The translations under genes and the position numbers were made by a program. This document shows positions 25,350 through 32,221 of a stretch of DNA of 32,221 bases, piece by piece (the first letter of the stretch is position 1; every line of letters begins with the position of its first letter). Source of the DNA: Opitutia bacterium (lineage in GTDB: Bacteria > Verrucomicrobiota > Verrucomicrobiae > Opitutales > Opitutaceae); the NCBI GenBank assembly GCA_947442255.1, contig CANEVO010000042.1, positions 1-32,221 on the forward strand, written 5' to 3'. Under the pieces are notes generated by a model. The model did no database searches and was not told where the DNA came from. It worked only from the letters and a program-made list of their open reading frames with translations.

Positions 25350-26342
25350 TTACTTTGCGCGGGTCGTGATGCCCTGCGAGATCATGTCGCCCTGCACTTT
25401 GTAGAGCGCGCCCTGGCCGACGATGTAGAGGGTGCGGCGATCCTTGCCGGCGAAGCCGACGCTTTGCGGGCGGGTGCCAGAGGGGATGATGCCGAGTTCC
25501 TTGCCGGTCTTGTCGAAGACCTTGATGCCCGTGACCCCGCCGATGGCCGAGTAGATGCGGCCCTCGGAGTCGATGGCCAGGCCATCGCCGCCGCTCTGGG
25601 CGAACACGCGGCCGTTCTTCAGCATGCCGTCGGGCTGCACATCATACTGCATGATGTTCTGGCCGTTGGTGACGTAGAGGATCTTTTCGTCGCCCGAGAG
25701 CTGGACACCGTTCGGGTTCAGCGTGTCGTCGGTCGGCTTCACCACGCGGCCATCGGGCGTCAGGTAAAGCAGGAGGGAAGTGCGGCCGGGGGGCGGCTCG
25801 GGAAAGCGCGGGTCCGGACCGGCGGGATCGCTGAAATAGAATCCGCCCTTTTTGTCCGCGATGAGATCGTTGGGCCGGCAGAGGCGCTCGCCGTTGAACT
25901 TGTCCGCCAGGATCGTCTTGGCGCCGGGTGCAAGGACGCCGATGTTGGCCGGGCGGGAATTGGCCCCGACGAGGCGGCCCTTGGGATCGTAGGTCAGCCC
26001 GGTGGTCCGGTCGGTGTTCTCGAGGTAGGTCGAGATGGTGCCGTTCGGGTCGACCTTGATGATCTTGTTCGAATCCTGCTCGGTGAAGAGGACGCTGCCG
26101 CTACCGTCCTGCAGGGCGATTACGCCCTCGGTGGCGTTGAAGCCCTCGCGGAGGAGGACGATTTTAGTGCCGCCCTTGATCACGCCGGGGATTTCGGTGG
26201 CGACGACCTCCTTCAACGGCGGGGCGGGTGGTTGTTTTTTCGTGGCGGCGGGAGCCTGGCCGAAAACGGGCAGGCAGCCCAAGGCGCCGATCAGGGCGCA
26301 CACGAAGAGGGCTCGATTCAACGCAGGGGTGGCGGAGTTCAT
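25350..26342 (-). CDS. Secreted SMP-30/gluconolactonase-like beta-propeller protein
   Basis: The 330-residue product has a signal peptide (ALFVCALIGALGCLPVFGQ, residues about 10-28) and a calcium-dependent six-bladed propeller. Visible SMP-30 signatures are EGVIALQDGSGSVLFTEQDS (metal-site Glu), RPNDLIADKKGGFYFSDP (Asn), NPNGVQLSGDEKILYVTN and GDGLAIDSEGRIYSAIGG (Asp). The family hydrolyses sugar lactones. Location outside the cytoplasm suggests a role on sugar acids made in the periplasm. The ATG at 26342 was chosen because the frame upstream runs through repeats. The leader is ctacctctctcctcc, strongly pyrimidine-rich. Confidence 0.88.
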   Translation of the reverse strand: MNSATPALNRALFVCALIGALGCLPVFGQAPAATKKQPPAPPLKEVVATEIPGVIKGGTKIVLLREGFNATEGVIALQDGSGSVLFTEQDSNKIIKVDPNGTISTYLENTDRTTGLTYDPKGRLVGANSRPANIGVLAPGAKTILADKFNGERLCRPNDLIADKKGGFYFSDPAGPDPRFPEPPPGRTSLLLYLTPDGRVVKPTDDTLNPNGVQLSGDEKILYVTNGQNIMQYDVQPDGMLKNGRVFAQSGGDGLAIDSEGRIYSAIGGVTGIKVFDKTGKELGIIPSGTRPQSVGFAGKDRRTLYIVGQGALYKVQGDMISQGITTRAK

Positions 26343-26403
26343 GGAGGAGAGAGGTAGAACGTGCCCCGGGGCTGATCGAGCCAGAAATCGGTTCATCTCT
26401 GGG

Positions 26404-26480
26404 AGTCGCGCGCAGGCTTGCTGCGCCCAATGGTCGTTCGAATGCCCATGCGGGCGCAGCAACACTGCGCCCCTACGACT
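26404..26480. repeat. Inverted repeat with cttgctgcgccc/gggcgcagcaa arms
   Basis: The arm at 26404-26433 (agtcgcgcgcaggcttgctg and on) pairs with 26446-26480 with some mismatches and a 5-base length difference. The loop is about 12 bases. It lies in the divergent gap between the SMP-30-like gene and lysA. Confidence 0.75.
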
Positions 26481-26578
26481 AAACCCTCGATCGGTTCCCG
26501 GCATCTCCGGCGCCGGTTGAACCGTAGAGTGATCGCACCTTTTGTGCCGTCGGTGTCCCGGTGTGGATCCCTCTTCCG

Positions 26579-26610
26579 TTGACACGTCCGGCCCGACTTG
26601 GGTCTGTTAT
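26579..26610 (+). promoter_or_regulatory. Weak candidate promoter for lysA
   Basis: A perfect TTGACA at 26579-26584 is followed 20 bases later by TGTTAT at 26605-26610. The spacing is long and the -10 poor, and the implied leader would be only about 5-10 bases. Transcription may start elsewhere. Confidence 0.25.
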
Positions 26611-26624
26611 CCCCCTTTCGCCAC

Positions 26625-27887
26625 ATGACCGACAAGACGCTGCCTTTCTCCAAGGAACAACTCGACGCCATCGCGGCCCAGGTGCCGACCCCGTTTCACA
26701 TCTACGACGGGTCGGCGATGCGGCGGAACGCGAAGGCGTTCTACGAGTCGTTTTCCTGGGTTCCCGGCGGCTTCATCAATTACTACGCGGTCAAGGCGCT
26801 GCCGAATCCGTACGTTCTCGAGATTCTCAAGGCCGAGGGCCTGGGCGGAGACTGTTCCTCGGTCGCCGAGCTCCAGCTCTGCGAGGCCGTGGGCATCACG
26901 GGGAAGAATATCGTGTTCACCTCGAACGACACGCCGGCCTACGAGTACCAGAAGGCCGCGCAACTCGGGGCGATCATCAATCTCGATGACATCAGCCACA
27001 TCGCCTTCCTCGAGCAGAGCCTCGGCGGGAAGCTGCCCGAGATGCTGTGCTTCCGCTACAACCCGGGTCCGCTGAAGGAAGGCAACGTCATCATCGGCAA
27101 GCCCGAGGAGGCCAAGTACGGCTTCACCCGCGAACAGCTTTTCGAGGGCTACCGGATCCTCCGCGACAAGGGCGTGAAGTCCTTCGGCCTCCACACGATG
27201 GTCGCGTCGAATGAACTCAACCCCGATTACTTCGTCGAGACGGCCGAGATGCTCTTCGACCTCGTGGTCGAGTTGAACCAGAAGCTCGGCATCCGCTTCG
27301 ACTTCGTGAACCTCGGCGGTGGGATCGGCATTCCCTACCGTCCCGCGCAGACCGCGGTGGACCTCGCCTACGTCGGCCGGAAGATCAAGGACGTCTACGA
27401 GCGCAAGATTGTCGCGAATGGGCTCGGCCCGATCCGGATCGCCATGGAGTGCGGCCGCATGATCACCGGCCCGTACGGCTATCTCGTCACGCGCGTCCTC
27501 CATAAAAAGGAGATCTACAAGAACTACGTCGGGCTCGATGCCTGCATGGCGAACCTGATGCGCCCTGGGATGTACGGTTCCTATCACCATATCACCGTGC
27601 CCGGGAAGGAAAACGGCCTGAAGAAGGTGTACGACGTCACGGGCTCACTCTGTGAAAACAACGACAAGTTCGCGATCGATCGCGAGATCTCGGACCCGGC
27701 GATTGGCGACCTGCTCGTGATCCACGACAGCGGCGCGCACGGCCACGCGATGGGCTTCAATTACAACGGCAAGCTGCGGTCCGCCGAGGTCCTCTGGCAG
27801 GGCAATGGCCAGCACAAAGTTATCCGCCGGGCCGAGACGCTCGCCGATCACTTCGCCACCCTGGATTATCCGGGGTTGAAGCGGTAA
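26625..27887 (+). CDS. lysA: Diaminopimelate decarboxylase
   Basis: This PLP-dependent fold-III enzyme makes L-lysine from meso-diaminopimelate. It has 420 residues. It shows TPFHIYDGSAMRRNAKAF, Lys57 in YYAVKALPNP as PLP Schiff-base lysine, GDCSSVAELQL, GLH (His190), the phosphate-binding GGGIGIPY (231-238), MECGR (274-278), GSLCENNDKFA (Cys343, Glu344, Asp347) and AHGHAMGFNYNGKLRSAEVL (Tyr380). The CE..D and ECGR motifs favour DAP decarboxylase over ornithine/arginine relatives. The ATG at 26625 gives MTDKTLPFSKEQLDAIA. The leader tatccccctttcgccac lacks a Shine-Dalgarno. Other PLP amino-acid decarboxylases of this fold remain a minor alternative. Confidence 0.9.
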   Translation: MTDKTLPFSKEQLDAIAAQVPTPFHIYDGSAMRRNAKAFYESFSWVPGGFINYYAVKALPNPYVLEILKAEGLGGDCSSVAELQLCEAVGITGKNIVFTSNDTPAYEYQKAAQLGAIINLDDISHIAFLEQSLGGKLPEMLCFRYNPGPLKEGNVIIGKPEEAKYGFTREQLFEGYRILRDKGVKSFGLHTMVASNELNPDYFVETAEMLFDLVVELNQKLGIRFDFVNLGGGIGIPYRPAQTAVDLAYVGRKIKDVYERKIVANGLGPIRIAMECGRMITGPYGYLVTRVLHKKEIYKNYVGLDACMANLMRPGMYGSYHHITVPGKENGLKKVYDVTGSLCENNDKFAIDREISDPAIGDLLVIHDSGAHGHAMGFNYNGKLRSAEVLWQGNGQHKVIRRAETLADHFATLDYPGLKR

Positions 27888-28225
27888 GCGGCGACCAAGC
27901 GCGGAGCCCTCGCGGCGGGACAGGGCCGCACTTCATCGGAGCGTGCAGTCGGAGTGCTTTCAGCGGCGAGCGCGCCGAAACCGATTGGGGTAGGGCTGCC
28001 GCTCGTCGGCAGGCCCCTATTCACGAGGTAAAGCGGATTCGTCGCGAGCGACGGCCCTGCAGTCCACTGCACGATCCCGGCTGCGCCGGCGGGCCTCGGC
28101 TCACGAATGCGCCGCTCGCGGAACCTCCCGGAATTCGGCTCGCTTGACCGGGTGATTGTGGCACGTTTTCCCCGCCGGCCGGTCGGTCATGCCGGTGCTT
28201 CGCGAACTCCCCGCCCCGACATCCC
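27888..28225. other. Gap between lysA and the DUF1592 gene, repeat-bearing
   Basis: No credible gene was seen. The gap holds a hairpin at 27991-28019 and, just after, the phrases gtcgcgagcgacggccctgc and cagtccactgc with internal symmetry. Minus-strand frames crossing it translate only repeat sequence. Confidence 0.6.
27991..28019. repeat. Hairpin tagggctgccg/cggcaggccccta
   Basis: ctgccg and cggcag pair around a short loop, and flanking taggg and cccta extend the stem with a two-base bulge. It lies about 100 bases after the lysA stop. Confidence 0.65.
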
Positions 28226-30991
28226 ATGAGGACCAGAACTGCCCGCTGTTTTCCCGGTGTGATGATCGCTCGCTGGTCGGGATTTGTCCTGCTGCTGGGC
28301 GCCGCCGTGCTCCCGGCTGCGAGCCACGCGGCGTCGGCTGCCTTCGGTGAAGCGGGCGCGATCGCCTTCACGGATCGCCATTGCTCAACCTGCCACAACG
28401 ACGTGGATCGCGAGGGCGGACTCGATCTCGCGACGCTCGGTTTCAATCCGCAGGACCCGGCGAACTACCTCATCTGGGTGAAGGTCCACGACCGCGTCAG
28501 TGCCGGCGAGATGCCGCCGAAGGAGAAGCGGGCGCCGCAGGCTCCGGAGAAATCTGCGTTCCTCAGCGGATTGGGACAATCGCTCACTGCCCTGGGGCAG
28601 GAAAAGGACCGGCGCGAGGGTCGGGCGACGCGCCGGCGGATGAACCGCGTGGAATATGAGAACAGCCTCCGCGATCTGCTGGCGGCGCCGTTGCTGCGCG
28701 TGCAGGGCCAGTTGCCCGAGGATGGCGAGGCGTTCCGCTTCAACAAGGTCAGCAGCGCGCTCGATGTCTCCTATGTCCACATGGCGCGTTACATGAGCGC
28801 CGCGGACTTTGGCATGCGCCAGGCGATGAGCGCGCATTTCAACCGGCCCGCGCCGACGTCGAAACGCTACTACGCGCGCGAGGTGTTCACTGGCGGCGCG
28901 GGCGGGATGGCCGATTCGTTCCGCACGGGTTCACCGGATCGATTGAAGTTTCCCGCGCTCGGCCACCAGCCTCAGCCTGAAGTGCGGGCGCTGACGGCAC
29001 CGATCACGGTGGGTGAATCCGATCCGCAGCGACGCGAACAGGAGGCAGTGGGCTGGGTGCATTCGCAATACGCGCCGACGGGAATCAGCTTTGCGTGGAG
29101 CGATTTTCAGGCGCCAGCCCTCGGCCGGTACAAGATCCGCGTGAGCGGCTATACGCTCTGGGTCGGCCCGCATGGCTTTCGACGGCACGAGGAAGGCACG
29201 GGCGATCAGAAGCGGAAGTTCGCCGGCCCGCCGCTCTGGCACCAGCCGAACTACAACGACGTCTCCCCGGGCCGCCGGAACGAACCGCTGGTCATCTATT
29301 CGCGGACGCCGACCGTGATTCGCCGCCTCGGCGAGTTCGACCTGCAGCCGGAGCCGACCGTCCACGAACTCGATGTGTTGCTACAGGCGAACGAGACCGT
29401 CGTGACCGATGCGGTGCGCTTCTATCGTTCGCGCCCGACGGGTTACCAGGGCGGGTTCACCAATCCGCTCGCGCAGCGGGACGGCGCGCCGGCGGTGGCG
29501 TTCCGGTGGATGGAAATCGAGGGACCGCTCGACGAGGCCTCGACCAGCGCGGGCTACCGGACCCTGTTCGATGAACTGCCGCTGCGGAGACCGGAGGGCG
29601 ACGCGCCCGGCGTGAACATCGAGCTCGCGGGACCGCCGCCACGCGGTGGCCGGGGCGGTCGGGGCGGACCGGGCGGCCGGGAAGCCGTCGTCGAAGTCGT
29701 GACCGCGAATCCCCCGGCCGACGCCGAGCGCCTGCTGCGCCGCTTCATGCAGCGCGTGTATCGCCGTCCGGTGGACGAGCCTGACGTGCAGCTCTTCCTT
29801 CAGCTCATCCGGCAGCGGCTCGACGCCGGTCTTGGTTTCGCCGGCGCGATGCTGGCGGGATACACGGCGGTGCTGGCCTCGCCGGCCTATGTGTTCATCG
29901 ACGAGGCGCCGGGCCGGCTCGATGACTACGCGCTCGCAACGCGGCTCGCGCTCTTCCTGTGGAATTCGCAGCCCGACGAAGCGCTGCGGGCCACGGCGGC
30001 GCGGGGCGAGTTGCAGCGACCCGCGGTGCTGCGGCGCGAGACGGAACGACTGCTCGCCGATCCCAAGGCGGAGCGGTTCGTGTCGGCCTTCCTCGATTAC
30101 TGGCTCGAGCTGCGGAAAATGGAGGACACGTCGCCGTCCACGACGCTCTACAACGACTACTATCTCGACGATTCGCTGACCGAGGCGGCGCTGACGGAAA
30201 CACAGCAGTTCTTCACGGAGCTGCTGCGCCACAACCTGCCGGCGCGGAACGTGGTCGATTCGGACTTCACCTTCCTCAACGACCGGCTGGCTTCCCATTA
30301 TGGCATCGCGGGCGTCGAAGGCGTGATGATGCGGCGGGTGGCGTTGCCCGCGACCTCCCCGCGCGGCGGGCTGATGACGCAGGCGAGCGTGCTCAAGGTG
30401 ACGGCGAACGGCACGACGACCTCGCCGGTGCTGCGCGGCAAATGGATCATGGAGCGGATCGTGGGCTACGACATGCCGCTGCCACCCGCGGCGGTCCCGG
30501 CAGTCGAGCCGGACATCCGCGGTGCGGTCACGATTCGGCAACAGTTGGAAAAACATCGCGCGGACGAGAGCTGCGCGACGTGTCATCGGAAGATCGATTC
30601 GCCCGGCTTTGCGCTGGAGAGTTTCGATGTGCTCGGCGGCTGGCGGGAGCGCTACCGCGCGACCGCGACGAACACCGCGCCGGAGGCCGGCTTCGGCAAG
30701 AACGGCTGGCCCTTCGCCTTCGCGCTCGCGCAACCGGTGGACCCGAGCGGCACGCTGAATGGGCGGCCCTTCACCGATGTGCGCGACTTCAAGCGGTTGC
30801 TGCTCGAGGACGAGGCGCAGATCGCCCGCAACGTCGTGCGGCAGCTCGCGATCTTCGCGACCGGTGCGCCGATCCGTTTCGCCGACCGCGGTGAGATCGA
30901 GAAGATCCTCGAGGCCACGCGGCGACAGGAATACGGCGTTCGCAGTCTCCTGCACGCGGTGGTGCAGAGTGATCTGTTTCGGAACAAGTAA
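28226..30991 (+). CDS. Secreted DUF1587/DUF1595/DUF1592/DUF1588/DUF1585 protein with two CxxCH motifs
   Basis: The 921-residue product belongs to a family abundant in Planctomycetota and Verrucomicrobiota. The signal peptide is in the first 36 residues; an ATG at 28262 is an alternative start. A Planctomycete-type cytochrome segment RHCSTCHNDVDREGG (Cys53, Cys56, His57) could bind heme. DUF1587 follows (RRMNRVEYENSLRDLL), then a long middle region with a Gly/Arg-rich linker (PPPRGGRGGRGGPGGRE), DUF1595 (RRFMQRVYRRPVDEPDVQLF), DUF1592 (DYALATRLALFLWNSQPDEA), DUF1588 (RGGLMTQASVLKVTANGTTT; CATCHRKIDSPGFALESFD with Cys783, Cys786 and His787) and DUF1585 to the end. The function is not established; electron transfer tied to polymer degradation has been proposed. 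The DUF1552 partner usually found next to it is absent. Confidence 0.9.
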   Translation: MRTRTARCFPGVMIARWSGFVLLLGAAVLPAASHAASAAFGEAGAIAFTDRHCSTCHNDVDREGGLDLATLGFNPQDPANYLIWVKVHDRVSAGEMPPKEKRAPQAPEKSAFLSGLGQSLTALGQEKDRREGRATRRRMNRVEYENSLRDLLAAPLLRVQGQLPEDGEAFRFNKVSSALDVSYVHMARYMSAADFGMRQAMSAHFNRPAPTSKRYYAREVFTGGAGGMADSFRTGSPDRLKFPALGHQPQPEVRALTAPITVGESDPQRREQEAVGWVHSQYAPTGISFAWSDFQAPALGRYKIRVSGYTLWVGPHGFRRHEEGTGDQKRKFAGPPLWHQPNYNDVSPGRRNEPLVIYSRTPTVIRRLGEFDLQPEPTVHELDVLLQANETVVTDAVRFYRSRPTGYQGGFTNPLAQRDGAPAVAFRWMEIEGPLDEASTSAGYRTLFDELPLRRPEGDAPGVNIELAGPPPRGGRGGRGGPGGREAVVEVVTANPPADAERLLRRFMQRVYRRPVDEPDVQLFLQLIRQRLDAGLGFAGAMLAGYTAVLASPAYVFIDEAPGRLDDYALATRLALFLWNSQPDEALRATAARGELQRPAVLRRETERLLADPKAERFVSAFLDYWLELRKMEDTSPSTTLYNDYYLDDSLTEAALTETQQFFTELLRHNLPARNVVDSDFTFLNDRLASHYGIAGVEGVMMRRVALPATSPRGGLMTQASVLKVTANGTTTSPVLRGKWIMERIVGYDMPLPPAAVPAVEPDIRGAVTIRQQLEKHRADESCATCHRKIDSPGFALESFDVLGGWRERYRATATNTAPEAGFGKNGWPFAFALAQPVDPSGTLNGRPFTDVRDFKRLLLEDEAQIARNVVRQLAIFATGAPIRFADRGEIEKILEATRRQEYGVRSLLHAVVQSDLFRNK

Positions 30992-31012
30992 GGCTGGCCG
31001 GGGTGGCCAGCC
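30992..31012 (+). terminator. Hairpin ggctggcc-ggggt-ggccagcc after the DUF1592 stop
   Basis: A perfect 8-bp stem begins on the base after the TAA stop. There is no T run. It is related in sequence to the hairpin at 25289. Confidence 0.5.
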
Positions 31013-31102
31013 CTGGAGTCGCCCGAGGCGACATATTCGTTCGTGGCTGCGAGCGTGAGCGAGTGGCGGGAGCCGGGCGACCCAGCCCTCGGTTTGCTTG
31101 GG

Positions 31103-31181
31103 TTCGTGGTTCCGCCTGAAGGCGGAATCGCCGCCGTGGGCTCGCTGCGCCCAAGCTTCCGCCTGAAGGCGGAACTACGAA
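31103..31181. repeat. Inverted pair of ccgcctgaaggcgg hairpin units
   Basis: The left copy at 31103-31127 starts ttcgtggttccgcctgaagg. The right copy at 31157-31181 is its complement except for three bases. Each copy contains its own hairpin ccgcc-tgaa-ggcgg, and two of the mismatches lie in the loop, which keeps the tgaa order in both copies. Confidence 0.8.
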
Positions 31182-31199
31182 AGCCGGAGGCACCAGTAG

Positions 31200-31218
31200 C
31201 ACCGGTCTCCGACCGGTG
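31200..31218. repeat. Hairpin caccggtc-tcc-gaccggtg
   Basis: A perfect 8-bp stem of the cgccggtc family, with a paired change (a/t instead of g/c at the second stem position) relative to the copy at 16270. It lies in the convergent gap between the DUF1592 and epimerase genes. Confidence 0.8.
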
Positions 31219-31252
31219 AAGATCCCGAGAGGCTGGCTAAAGGTAGCCACGA

Positions 31253-31295
31253 GCGCCGGTCTCGGATCCGATTTTCGCCGGTCGGAGACCGGCGC
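31253..31295 (-). terminator. Compound hairpin gcgccggtctc/gagaccggcgc after the aldose epimerase
   Basis: gcgccggtctc at 31253-31263 pairs perfectly with 31285-31295. Inside, cgccggtc-gga-gaccggcg at 31276-31294 is a separate member of the family, so the two foldings compete. It starts 3 bases after the epimerase stop on the minus strand and could terminate it. Confidence 0.55.
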
Positions 31296-31298
31296 CCC

Positions 31299-32221
31299 TT
31301 ACTTGGCGGTGGGCAATGTCGAGAACCGAAACTCGGTCGTGCTCCGGTAGGTTTCGCCCGGGCGGAGGATCGTCGACGGGAAGTGCGGCTTGTTGACGGC
31401 GTCGGGGAAGTCCTGGGTTTCGAAACAATAGAAGCCCTTGGGATCGCTGGCCGTCGGTCCGGCGAGCAGACTGGTGTAGACCTGCACGCCGGGGGCGGTC
31501 GTCCAAACCTCCATCACGCGACCCGAGCCCGAATCCGTCGCGCGGGCCGCGGACGTCAGCCTGTTGGGTTCGCGGCGATCGACGACCCAGTTGTTGTCGT
31601 AGCGCTGACGCTTGAGTTGATCGGCGCGGGCCCCGAGCGGCATCGGCTGGCGAAAGTCGAGCGGGCTGCCCTCGACGGTGTTGATCTCGCCCGTGGGAAT
31701 CAGCGCCTCGTCAGACACGGTGTAGAGCCGGGCATTGATCGAAATCTCATGTCCGCGGACGTCGCCCTCGCCGGCGAGGTTGAAGTACGCGTGGTTGGAG
31801 AGATTGACGGGAGTGGGTTTGTCGGTCGTCGCGCCGTACTCGATCCGCAGCGTGTTGGCGTGGGTGAGCGTGTAGGTGACGGTGGCGGTGAGCTGCCCGG
31901 GATAGCCCTCCTCGCCGTCGGCGCTGACGTAGGTGAGCTTGAGCGCGGGGCCGTCTGGGCTGGTCGCGGGGGCGGCGGTCCAAATGCGGCGCGCGAAATT
32001 CTTCCGGCCGCCATGGATGTGGTTCGGCCCCGAGTTGGCTTCGAGCGGGTAGTCGCGGCCATCGAGGGTGAACCGGGCTCCGCCGATTCGGTTGATGACG
32101 CGGCCGACGACGATCGCGGCCTGGGGAAACCCGCGGGTGTAGTTCTCCTCGGAGAAAATCGCGGGCCGCACGATCCCGGCGAGCTGGCCGTCGCGATCCG
32201 GCACGCGGAGATCGGCGATGA
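31299..32221 (-). CDS. galM: Aldose 1-epimerase (partial, N-terminus beyond window)
   Basis: The product interconverts alpha and beta anomers of aldoses such as galactose, glucose or xylose. About 306 residues are visible; the frame stays open to the right edge, where IADLRVPDRDG resembles a region close to the family N-terminus, so roughly 40-60 residues plus any signal peptide are missing. Signatures are FPQAAIVVGRVINRI (Gly-Arg substrate contact), NSGPNHIHGGRKNF (His), PVNLSNHAYFNLAGEG (catalytic His) and a C-terminal RPGETYRSTTEFRFS segment with the catalytic Glu nearby. YCFETQDFPDAVNKPHFPS is the usual glutamine/aspartate substrate loop. Confidence 0.92.
   Translation of the reverse strand, partial: IADLRVPDRDGQLAGIVRPAIFSEENYTRGFPQAAIVVGRVINRIGGARFTLDGRDYPLEANSGPNHIHGGRKNFARRIWTAAPATSPDGPALKLTYVSADGEEGYPGQLTATVTYTLTHANTLRIEYGATTDKPTPVNLSNHAYFNLAGEGDVRGHEISINARLYTVSDEALIPTGEINTVEGSPLDFRQPMPLGARADQLKRQRYDNNWVVDRREPNRLTSAARATDSGSGRVMEVWTTAPGVQVYTSLLAGPTASDPKGFYCFETQDFPDAVNKPHFPSTILRPGETYRSTTEFRFSTLPTAK

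Larger units (their letters stand above)
30992..31298. other. 307-base convergent gap packed with hairpins
   Basis: No gene fits here. In order the gap holds the ggctggcc hairpin (30992-31012), gtcgcc-cga-ggcgac (about 31019-31033), the phrase cgtggctgcgagcg, an inverted pair of ttccgcctgaaggcggaa units, caccggtc-tcc-gaccggtg (31200-31218), tggcta-aagg-tagcca (about 31234-31249) and a compound cgccggtc hairpin (31253-31295). About half of the bases fall in a palindrome. Confidence 0.75.

Noticed and set aside
26607..27590. 327-codon minus-strand frame opposite lysA
   Set aside because: Antisense shadow of a gene with all PLP motifs.
27866..28072. 68-codon minus-strand frame in the lysA-DUF1592 gap
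   Set aside because: Its translation comes from hairpin phrases and the end of lysA; no sign of a conserved protein.

Overview
The window is GC-rich chromosomal DNA from a Gram-negative bacterium. The gene mix suggests a free-living Verrucomicrobiota member, probably close to Opitutaceae: a SecA with a long insertion, a DUF1587/1592/1588/1585 protein with CxxCH motifs of the type common in Planctomycetota and Verrucomicrobiota, a GDSL esterase fused to DUF1080, an HPr kinase beside LPS-export genes, and gaps packed with inverted repeats. This placement is inference; no rRNA is present.

Layout. The left edge holds the first 15 codons of a TrpG/PabA-type glutamine amidotransferase (minus). Plus-strand genes follow: tgt, a UDP-glucuronate decarboxylase, secA, lnt, a membrane-TPR protein overlapping lnt, an Ldh_2-family dehydrogenase and an L-rhamnose isomerase. 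From 12.9 to 14.8 kb an SDR and a Gfo/Idh/MocA oxidoreductase lie on the minus strand, divergent from a secreted SGNH-DUF1080 protein. From 16.4 to 25.3 kb most genes are on the minus strand. In order of transcription they are an EamA permease, a UPF0173 hydrolase, a fused 2-oxoacid dehydrogenase E1, then kdsC-lptC-lptA-lptB with stop/start overlaps, hprK and rph. An SMP-30-like secreted protein (minus) diverges from lysA (plus). A large DUF1592 cytochrome-like protein and a partial aldose 1-epimerase end the window.

How the genes fit together. kdsC, lptC, lptA and lptB supply Kdo and move LPS to the outer membrane, lnt finishes lipoproteins and SecA exports proteins, so much of the window serves the Gram-negative envelope. 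uxs makes UDP-xylose for polysaccharides. rhaI, the SDR, Gfo/Idh/MocA, SGNH-DUF1080, SMP-30 and aldose epimerase genes suggest plant or algal sugar degradation. lysA and trpG are housekeeping biosynthesis.

Unusual features. (1) Nearly every gap over about 100 bp contains inverted repeats of several unrelated families. One small hairpin family shows paired changes on both arms, and one palindromic segment sits in frame in the linker of the fused E1 gene. (2) Almost no gene has a recognisable Shine-Dalgarno sequence; most starts follow a short C- or pyrimidine-rich run. (3) The tgt product lacks two of the four zinc ligands of its family. (4) Two probable gene remnants lie in the gaps beside uxs. 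No tRNA, rRNA, CRISPR array, transposase or phage gene was seen.
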